A DNA stretch of 7,431 nt, taken from contig JAJRCS010000200.1 of the NCBI GenBank assembly GCA_028678815.1, forward strand, positions 1 through 7,431, given 5' to 3'. Under the pieces are notes generated by a model. That model did not search any database. It was not told where the DNA came from and saw only the letters and a program-made list of their open reading frames with translations. Source of the DNA: Methanomicrobiales archaeon (lineage in GTDB: Archaea; Halobacteriota; Methanomicrobia; Methanomicrobiales; JACTUA01). The translations under genes were made by a program, and so were the position numbers. Numbering within the stretch: position 1 is the first letter of the stretch; every line of letters begins with the position of its first letter. Below, piece after piece: positions 1-5,087 of this stretch.

Positions 1-1682
1 AGGTAGGGTCTGCCCAGGATCTCCCCGATGCTGCCCCCCCACATCTCGGCCGCCCTCCGGTTGCAGAATCTCACGACCCCGTCCTGGAGGACGATGATCC
101 CGTCGTTCGCCCGTTCCACGAGGGCCCGGTACTTCTCCTCGCTCTCCCGGATGGCCTCCTCTGCCCGCTTCCGCTCCGTGATATCCCGGAACATGATGAG
201 GTCCGCCGGCCTGCCGCCAAAGTGGAGGTTCCCCCCGTCCAGGTCCACCGGGAAGCTCGTCCCGTCCTTCCGGAGGAGCCTTGTATCGTACCGGCCGGGG
301 ACCTCCTTTCCCGCCATCCGGCGCTCATAATTCTCCCGGAGCCGGGGGAACTCCCTCGGGTCGATGAAATCCCGGTAGGGGCGCCCGACGATGTCCCGGC
401 ACTCCCCCTGCCACATCTCGGCGGCCCTCCGGTTGCAGAACTTCACCAGGTTGTCCTGGACCACGATGATCCCCTCGTGGGCCCGCTCCACCAGGTTCCG
501 GTACTTCTCCTCGCTCTCCCGCAGGGCGTCCTCGATCCGCTTGCGCTCGGTGATGTCCAGGACGACGACATGGACGAGGGCCTGCCCACGGATGGGGATG
601 ACGGTGCCGATCACCTCGGTCAGGATCGGGGTTCGGGCGGCGTCGTGCTTCAGGTGCGCCCATTCGTAGCGTGCCGATCCCTTCTCCCGGAACGCCCGCT
701 GGATCTCCCTCCCCTTCTCGAAGGACGGGGTTCCGTCGGGCTGCACCGGCGGGGCGAACTCGCCGGGCGAGTGCCCCAGGACCGTCTCCTTGTCCTGCAG
801 CGCGAAGAGATCCAGGAACGCGGCATTGCAATCGATGACCTCCTCCCCGTCCATGAGCATCTGGGGTACGGCGGACCGCTCGAAGAGCGTCTTCCACCGC
901 TCCTCGCTCTCCCGGAGGGCATCCTCGATCCCCTTCCGCTCCGTGATATCCCGGGAGATCCCCATGACCCGGTTGACGGAACCGTCCGGGGCCCGGAGAG
1001 GGATGAGGGTCGTGTCGAGCCAGAATTCCCTGTCACCGACAGGAATGGGATTTTCGACCCGGAGGGGCTCCCCGCTCGAGAAGACCTTCGTGAGATGCTC
1101 CTTCATCCTCTTACCCGGCTGGGATGGGAAGAAGAGGGCTCTGGGCTTCCCTGTCACCTCCTCGCTCTTCTTCCCGATAAGTTGCAGGGCGCGGGTGTTC
1201 AGGTAGAGGACATTATCGTCGGCATCGATGATATAGATGAGATCCTGTGACGCCTCGGCGAGGTTCCGGTACCGCTCCTCGCTCTCCACGAGGGCTTCCC
1301 CGGCCCTCCGGCGGTTCACCGCCTGGATGACGAGGTTCCGGAGCTCGATGAACTGGATCCGCGGGTCAGTCCCCTTCTGGAGGTAGAAGTCCGCCCCGCT
1401 GTTCAGGGCCTCGATGGCCACCTGCTCCCGCCCCCTGCCGGTGAGGATAATGAAGGGGGTGGTGTCCCCTGCAGCCCTCAGGTGCTTCAGGAAGGCGATC
1501 CCGTCCATCCCGGGCATCTGGTAATCCGAGATGATGGCATCGTACCGGTTCTGCCCCAGGCGCTCCAGGGCTTCATCGGCGGACCCCACACCCTCCACCC
1601 GGAGATCCGCCTCCTTCTCGAGGAACCTCCGGGAGAGATCCAGGAAATACTCCTCGTCATCCACGTGCAGGACCGAGATCAG
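1..1682 (-). CDS. Receiver domain / multi-PAS signalling protein, 3' end cut by window edge
   Basis: An uninterrupted frame of 560 codons runs from a CTG at 1682 off the left edge with no stop. Residues 1-120 are a CheY-like receiver: the acidic pair D8/D9, phospho-acceptor D53 in SDYQMPGMDG, T81 in ILTGRG and K103 in YLQKG are all present, so it should accept phosphate from a histidine kinase. PAS domains follow at about 132-250, 255-382 and 385-505, and a fourth starts near 508 and is cut. Each PAS ends in a D-I-T-E-R-K type motif and is joined by an R-E-S-E-E linker helix. In methanogens such proteins often end in a histidine kinase, but the C-terminus is not visible here, so kinase activity is unproven. 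The start is unusual: no ATG, GTG or TTG lies in frame before the first receiver strand, whereas CTG gives L/M-I-S-V-L-H-V-D-D and has a Shine-Dalgarno-like GGTGG six bases upstream. Cytoplasmic; no membrane segment seen. It lies downstream of the ABC operon on the same strand but appears to have its own promoter. Confidence 0.9.
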   Translation of the reverse strand, partial: MISVLHVDDEEYFLDLSRRFLEKEADLRVEGVGSADEALERLGQNRYDAIISDYQMPGMDGIAFLKHLRAAGDTTPFIILTGRGREQVAIEALNSGADFYLQKGTDPRIQFIELRNLVIQAVNRRRAGEALVESEERYRNLAEASQDLIYIIDADDNVLYLNTRALQLIGKKSEEVTGKPRALFFPSQPGKRMKEHLTKVFSSGEPLRVENPIPVGDREFWLDTTLIPLRAPDGSVNRVMGISRDITERKGIEDALRESEERWKTLFERSAVPQMLMDGEEVIDCNAAFLDLFALQDKETVLGHSPGEFAPPVQPDGTPSFEKGREIQRAFREKGSARYEWAHLKHDAARTPILTEVIGTVIPIRGQALVHVVVLDITERKRIEDALRESEEKYRNLVERAHEGIIVVQDNLVKFCNRRAAEMWQGECRDIVGRPYRDFIDPREFPRLRENYERRMAGKEVPGRYDTRLLRKDGTSFPVDLDGGNLHFGGRPADLIMFRDITERKRAEEAIRESEEKYRALVERANDGIIVLQDGVVRFCNRRAAEMWGGSIGEILGRPY

Positions 1683-1688
1683 GCGCGT

Positions 1689-1699
1689 CCACCCCCACC
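1689..1699 (-). promoter_or_regulatory. Shine-Dalgarno-like site deciding a CTG start
   Basis: On the minus strand GGTGGGGGTGG ends six bases before the CTG at 1682-1680. It resembles the GGTG core of the archaeal ribosome-binding site. No ATG, GTG or TTG occurs in frame at a usable position, so this site is the main support for the CTG start. Confidence 0.5.
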
Positions 1700-1732
1700 G
1701 GCCGGGCCGGATGATAGAGGATGCAACCTTCC

Positions 1733-1743
1733 CTTTTATTAAC
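1733..1743 (-). promoter_or_regulatory. Probable TATA box of the receiver-PAS gene
   Basis: The minus strand reads GTTAATAAAAG in an otherwise GC-rich gap. Its centre is about 56 bases from the CTG start, which would place transcription start near 1712 and leave a leader of about 30 bases that includes the Shine-Dalgarno-like site. Position and AT-richness fit an archaeal TATA box; the match to the consensus is only moderate. Confidence 0.5.
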
Positions 1744-1758
1744 TGAGGGGAAAGAGCC

Positions 1759-1774
1759 CGGCCCGAACCGGCCG
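1759..1774 (-). terminator. Possible hairpin after the ABC operon
   Basis: CGGCC (1759-1763) and GGCCG (1770-1774) can form a 5-bp stem with a 6-base loop, 18 bases past the ATPase stop. On the minus strand it is followed by a pyrimidine-rich CTCTTTCCCCT. It is weak as a terminator, and such short GC palindromes arise easily at this base composition. Confidence 0.25.
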
Positions 1775-1791
1775 ACGGGGGGGGAGCGGCT

Positions 1792-2469
1792 TCAGCCCCC
1801 GCCGTCCACGATCTTCCCGTCCCGGAGACGGATGATCCGGTGGAAGTACTCCTTGTGCCAGTCCTCGTGGGAGACCATGACGATGGTCTGCTGCATCTGC
1901 TCGTTGATCTCATGGAAGAGGTTGAGGACCATCCGGGAGTTCTCGGTGTCAAGGTTGGCGCAGGGCTCATCGGCAAAGAGGATGTCGGGCTTGTTCACGA
2001 TGGCCCGGGCAATCGCGACGCGCTGCTGCTGCCCGCCCGAGAGCTCCCCCTGGAGGTGTCCGCGCCGGTCGCAAAGACCGATCTTGCCGAGGATCTCCAC
2101 GGTGTCGGCCCTGTACTGCGATTCGGTCCGGTCTGCCCTGAGCATCGCCGGGAGGGCGACGTTCTCCATGACCGTAAGCTCAGGCACGAGGGCATAGTCC
2201 TGGAAGACGTACCCGAGCTTGTAGAGCCGGAACATGGTCTTCTGGTAGTCGGTGAGCCTCCCCGTCTCAGTCCCGTCGATAAAGATCCTTCCCGAGGTCG
2301 GGATGTCGAGGAGGCCGAGCATGTGGAGGAGGGTGGATTTCCCGCTCCCCGATGGCCCCATGATCCCGACGAATTCGCCCTTTTCGATGTGGATATCCAC
2401 CCCGTCCAGGGCCCTGACCTCCACGTTCCCCATCTGATAGATTTTCCGCAGGTTCTCTGTCCGGATCAT
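1792..2469 (-). CDS. MacB/LolD-family ABC transporter ATP-binding protein
   Basis: A 225-residue stand-alone ABC ATPase of normal length for the LolD/MacB/FtsE branch. It hydrolyses ATP in the cytoplasm to drive the membrane partner encoded just upstream. Visible motifs: Walker A GPSGSGKST (38-46), Q-loop Q90 in GYVFQDYALVPELTV, signature LSGGQQQR (143-150), Walker B ILFADEP (163-169) with D167 and catalytic E168, D-loop ANLD (171-174) and switch H201 in MVSHE. The Q-loop region and the NLD D-loop are typical of the MacB/LolD type. All catalytic residues are intact. It is the last gene of the three-gene operon; its ATG lies 4 bases past the permease stop with no strong ribosome-binding site, so translation is probably coupled. 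The family is certain; the substrate is unknown. Confidence 0.96.
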   Translation of the reverse strand: MIRTENLRKIYQMGNVEVRALDGVDIHIEKGEFVGIMGPSGSGKSTLLHMLGLLDIPTSGRIFIDGTETGRLTDYQKTMFRLYKLGYVFQDYALVPELTVMENVALPAMLRADRTESQYRADTVEILGKIGLCDRRGHLQGELSGGQQQRVAIARAIVNKPDILFADEPCANLDTENSRMVLNLFHEINEQMQQTIVMVSHEDWHKEYFHRIIRLRDGKIVDGGG

Positions 2470-2473
2470 GGTT

Positions 2474-3688
2474 TCAGGCCCTCATGATCTTCTGAATGTC
2501 TTCACCGGCGACCCGCCAGGCCGGGACATAACCGGCTACTACCGCAGCCCCGAAGAGGATCAGGGAATTTGTCAGCATGTCGATGGGGGTCAGGTACAGT
2601 ACTGCAGACCACTCGGGGGTCACGATGGGGTGGAGGGACATATACAGCCCGAGGAGCGAGGTTATGGTGATCCCGATGATGATCCCGAACAGGGCCAGGA
2701 TGATGACCTGGAGCCCGTAACTGTGCATGATCACCGTTTTGTCGACGCCGATGGCCTTGAGGATCCCGATCTGTTTCCTGCTGTTGATGGTCTTGATGGT
2801 GATGACAATAAAGAGCACCACGGTGGTGATGACGATGCTCACGATCAGCGAGACCAGGTTAATGATGGCAAAGCTCTGGAGCGCCCTCCCCATTCCCTTC
2901 GCAAGGAGGTCGCTCGTGGTCTGGACGTCCTGGGAGACGCCGTAGGACTGGAGCTCGTCCTTGATGTATTTCTCGGAGTAGCCGGGTTTCGCCTTCACCG
3001 TGATGTAATCGGCCCGGTCGAGGGCCTGTCCCTCCACGAGCTCCATGTCGCTCATGGTGGTGTACACCGTGCCATCCGCCTGGCTCCAGCCGGTGAAGTA
3101 GATACCCTTGACCCGGTAGTCCTTCGTGTAGCCGTTGCCGTACTCGATGGTGATGGAGTCCCCGATCCGAACCCCCCCGAGCGAGGGCTGGAACTCGTCC
3201 TCCTGGCGGACGGAGGCATCCCCTGCTACCGTCTTTCCCATGATGATCTCCCCGGTGTCCCCGTCACCAAGGTAGGTCCCGGCGATCATCTTCGTGTACA
3301 GGGGGGAGACGTACTTCTCGTCCGAGGGCGATATGGCCCGCACCCCGACGCTGAGGATCCGGTCCCCCGACTTCAGGGTCGCCCCCCTGGTGTAATGGGG
3401 GGTCGCCCTCTCCACGCCGGGCATATGGTTGATCAGGTCGAGAGTGGCATCGAGGTCAGTGATGTACTGGTCCCCCGCCCTGGGGCTGACCAGGACATTC
3501 CCCACCTCGTAGTCCACGAGCTGGGTGGTGATGCTCTGCCCGATCCCGTTGAAGAGACCGGGGAGGAAGATCATGTTCGTGAAGCAGAGGGCGATGATGA
3601 TCACGGTCATGACCGTGCTCGACCGGTTCCCCCGGATCAGGGATCGCCATGCCAGGAACAGGGAGACCTTCAGCTCTTTTTTACCCAT
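2474..3688 (-). CDS. MacB/FtsX-type ABC transporter permease
   Basis: A 404-residue membrane protein with the standard four-helix MacB/LolE layout. TM1 is at about 24-46, followed by a large extracytoplasmic domain (about 50-270, the MacB_PCD position), then TM2 (272-298), TM3 (322-350) and TM4 (371-391). The cytoplasmic loop after TM2, INSRKQIGILKAIG (301-314), is the conserved coupling segment that contacts the ATPase, and the C-terminus GYVPAWRVAGEDIQKIMRA matches the family's P-A-W-R-A end. The nucleotide-binding domain is a separate gene, as in LolCDE-type systems. Such transporters transmit ATP-driven motion to extracytoplasmic partners and often do not pass substrate through the membrane. 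Its ATG lies inside the end of the preceding COG1361 gene (19-bp overlap), and no good ribosome-binding site is seen, so the two are likely translated together. The family assignment is strong; the cargo is unknown. Confidence 0.95.
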   Translation of the reverse strand: MGKKELKVSLFLAWRSLIRGNRSSTVMTVIIIALCFTNMIFLPGLFNGIGQSITTQLVDYEVGNVLVSPRAGDQYITDLDATLDLINHMPGVERATPHYTRGATLKSGDRILSVGVRAISPSDEKYVSPLYTKMIAGTYLGDGDTGEIIMGKTVAGDASVRQEDEFQPSLGGVRIGDSITIEYGNGYTKDYRVKGIYFTGWSQADGTVYTTMSDMELVEGQALDRADYITVKAKPGYSEKYIKDELQSYGVSQDVQTTSDLLAKGMGRALQSFAIINLVSLIVSIVITTVVLFIVITIKTINSRKQIGILKAIGVDKTVIMHSYGLQVIILALFGIIIGITITSLLGLYMSLHPIVTPEWSAVLYLTPIDMLTNSLILFGAAVVAGYVPAWRVAGEDIQKIMRA

Positions 3689-4968
3689 GGGAGGGCCCCG
3701 TTACCGTTCTTCCTCGGGAGGTACCAGAACCGGTAGGTCACGATGCCGACACCAAGGACCCCGAGGAGCATGAGGATGATGCCCATGGAGGAGTCCGCGG
3801 GCACGACTCTGAGGGTCATGGGACTGGAGACGGTGTGGGTGCCCAGGTCATCGGTGTAGGTGATGGTGGTGTTATAGGCATAGGTTCCGTCCTTCCCCCC
3901 GTCCAGCATGAAGACCGCAGGCGCATCGTTGCCCGGCTTGATCTTGCCGATGAAGGACTGCCTTGTCCCGGTCATGGGGAGATCAACCGTTGCGGCTACC
4001 TGTTTCACCTCGCCGGTGCCGGTGTTCTCGATCCGGATGGTGAGGTCAAAGGGCTGGCCTGCGGAGACCCTCCGGGGACTCGTGTCCACCGAAACGAACC
4101 CGAGCTCCCCCTTCCCCTTCATCATGACATTCACCGAGCTCGCCTGGGTATGCGCGGTGCCATCGATCCCCTTGTAGCTGAGCACGACCGGGACCTGGAC
4201 CAGGCCCGGATCCGTTTCCCGGTCAGAGAGGAGGAGGACCTCCACGGTCTTCTGGACACCGGGGCCGACGGCCCCCAGGTGGTAGATATCGGTGCCCTTG
4301 GGTGCGACCTTTCCGCTCACGTTTCCGACCCTGACGGTGACATCATCGGCAAGAAGCCTCCCGTCGTTCCTGAGGGTGAGGGAGGCCGGGATCTCGTCCC
4401 CCGGTTCGATCGTGTCCGGGAGGGAGCTCGAGAGGATCAGGATCTCGGTCTTCTGGATCCCGATGGGGGAGTTGACATTGACCGGGATGGGATACTGGAC
4501 GCTCGTGCCCTCAGGGATGCGGATCCAGACCTCAGGGAAGTACATGCCGGGATAGGACTGCGCCTTGATGAGGAACGTGAGGGTCATGGACTGGCCAGGC
4601 CCGAGGGCCCCCACCTGCTGGAAGTTCCCCTCCAGCACCTCAACCCCCTTCCCGTAGAGATACACGGACTCGACGAGCACCGTCATATCCTTCGTGGTCG
4701 TCGTCGTCGAGGTACCGGAGACGCCGTTCTGGACCGTCTCCTCGGTCGAGGTCGCCGTCGATGCGGTATTCTCGAGAGTGATCCTGATGGTACCCTGGTC
4801 CCCGGGGAGGAGGATGGCGGGCGTCACCTGGTAATCGGTGATGGCGACCGTGGGGTCCCTGGTACTCGCAGAGACCGCAGCGGGCACTGCCACCATGAGG
4901 AGGAGAAGGCCCAGCGTGAGGGCGAGTACCCAGGGGGCCTTCCGAATCGGAGTCTGATGAATATCCAT
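3670..4968 (-). CDS. Exported membrane-anchored COG1361 / CARDB-like protein (ABC partner)
   Basis: A 432-residue exported protein. The N-terminus has a signal sequence: basic R9-K10, hydrophobic core about 11-32, likely cleavage after AVSA at 34. A single C-terminal membrane helix (about 394-413) is followed by a basic tail (YLPRKNGNG), so the bulk sits outside the cell. Between them are about three beta-sandwich repeats of CARDB/NEW3 style (about 38-165, 170-283, 287-388), each with a pattern such as PGD, L-x-N-x-G and a late hydrophobic strand. Residues 69-93 form a Ser/Thr-rich linker. Two N-glycosylation sequons are visible (N216-V-S, N366-T-T). Archaeal genes of this type (COG1361, S-layer-like) commonly sit next to MacB-type permeases. 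Here it is the first gene of the operon, so it may act as the extracytoplasmic adaptor, as MacA does in bacteria, although it is not homologous to MacA as far as I can see. The role is inferred. Confidence 0.88.
   Translation of the reverse strand: MDIHQTPIRKAPWVLALTLGLLLLMVAVPAAVSASTRDPTVAITDYQVTPAILLPGDQGTIRITLENTASTATSTEETVQNGVSGTSTTTTTKDMTVLVESVYLYGKGVEVLEGNFQQVGALGPGQSMTLTFLIKAQSYPGMYFPEVWIRIPEGTSVQYPIPVNVNSPIGIQKTEILILSSSLPDTIEPGDEIPASLTLRNDGRLLADDVTVRVGNVSGKVAPKGTDIYHLGAVGPGVQKTVEVLLLSDRETDPGLVQVPVVLSYKGIDGTAHTQASSVNVMMKGKGELGFVSVDTSPRRVSAGQPFDLTIRIENTGTGEVKQVAATVDLPMTGTRQSFIGKIKPGNDAPAVFMLDGGKDGTYAYNTTITYTDDLGTHTVSSPMTLRVVPADSSMGIILMLLGVLGVGIVTYRFWYLPRKNGNGALPWVKKS
4691..4712. repeat. 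Short GTC/GAC triplet run coding for poly-Thr
   Basis: A run of GTC-like triplets on the plus strand encodes consecutive threonines (about residues 88-92) in the Ser/Thr-rich linker of the COG1361 protein. It is a low-complexity stretch that could vary in length between strains. Confidence 0.5.
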
Positions 4969-5010
4969 GGAGATCCAACCACTTGTTTCTGATCAGATAA
5001 TTCATTATAA

Positions 5011-5018
5011 TATATAAA
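5011..5018 (-). promoter_or_regulatory. TATA box of the COG1361-permease-ATPase operon
   Basis: The minus strand reads TTTATATA, a perfect archaeal TATA box. It lies 43 bases before the ATG at 4968, placing transcription start near 4990 and giving a leader of about 20 bases. The surrounding AT-rich block (about 4995-5068) stands out sharply from the GC-rich genes on both sides. Confidence 0.75.
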
Positions 5019-5028
5019 CATTCCTACC

Positions 5029-5067
5029 TTGTATCATACACAAGTATTATAATCAAGTATCATACAA
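5029..5067. promoter_or_regulatory. Three 13-bp direct repeats, probable operator
   Basis: Three units follow each other with no gap at exactly 13-bp spacing: TTGTATCATACAC (5029-5041), AAGTATTATAATC (5042-5054) and AAGTATCATACAA (5055-5067). The core GTATYAT is in all three. Units 1 and 3 contain GTATCATAC, itself a 9-bp palindrome about the central C, with centres 26 bp apart, about 2.5 turns of DNA. The outer ends (TTGTAT and ATACAA) are also inverted relative to each other. The block sits between the divergent promoters and overlaps the likely promoter of the HTH-PAS gene, which makes it a natural binding site for that protein. Confidence 0.65.
5045..5053 (+). promoter_or_regulatory. Possible TATA box of the HTH-PAS gene
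   Basis: TATTATAAT lies 35 bases before the TTG start and would give a very short leader starting near 5075. An alternative is the plus-strand reading of the 5011-5017 TATATAA block, which would start transcription near 5040. I cannot decide between them. If 5045-5053 is used, it lies inside the middle repeat, so a protein bound there would block it. Confidence 0.4.
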
Positions 5068-5076
5068 CTCTTTCCA

Positions 5077-5080
5077 GGAG
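5077..5080 (+). promoter_or_regulatory. Ribosome-binding site deciding a TTG start
   Basis: GGAG ends seven bases before the TTG at 5088-5090. The ATG at 5081 is in another frame and stops after nine codons, so the TTG is the supported start for the HTH-PAS protein. Confidence 0.6.
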
Positions 5081-5087
5081 ATGCGCC

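Noticed and set aside
222..1250. Long plus-strand open frame (342 codons) opposite the receiver-PAS gene
   Set aside because: It is antisense to a convincing receiver-PAS protein. Its translation is low-complexity (rich in L, P, E, D, G) with no recognisable domain, as expected from the complement of a high-GC3 gene.
1..1682. Frameshifted or broken PAS gene
   Set aside because: I translated the whole minus-strand frame from 1682 to 3. It is continuous and in register through the receiver and all PAS domains. It only lacks a visible stop because it leaves the window.
2468..3736. Plus-strand open frame of 422 codons opposite the permease
   Set aside because: Rich in Asp, Gly, His and Pro with no fold pattern. 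The minus strand encodes a clear MacB-type permease with correct membrane helices. Stop-free antisense frames are common at this codon use.
3649..4992. Plus-strand open frame of 447 codons opposite the COG1361 gene
   Set aside because: Same reason: charged, repetitive translation with no domain, and it would span the operon's own promoter-proximal region. The minus-strand protein has a signal peptide and a C-terminal anchor.
5029..5067. CRISPR array
   Set aside because: The units are 13 bp and contiguous, with no unique spacers, and no cas genes are present.
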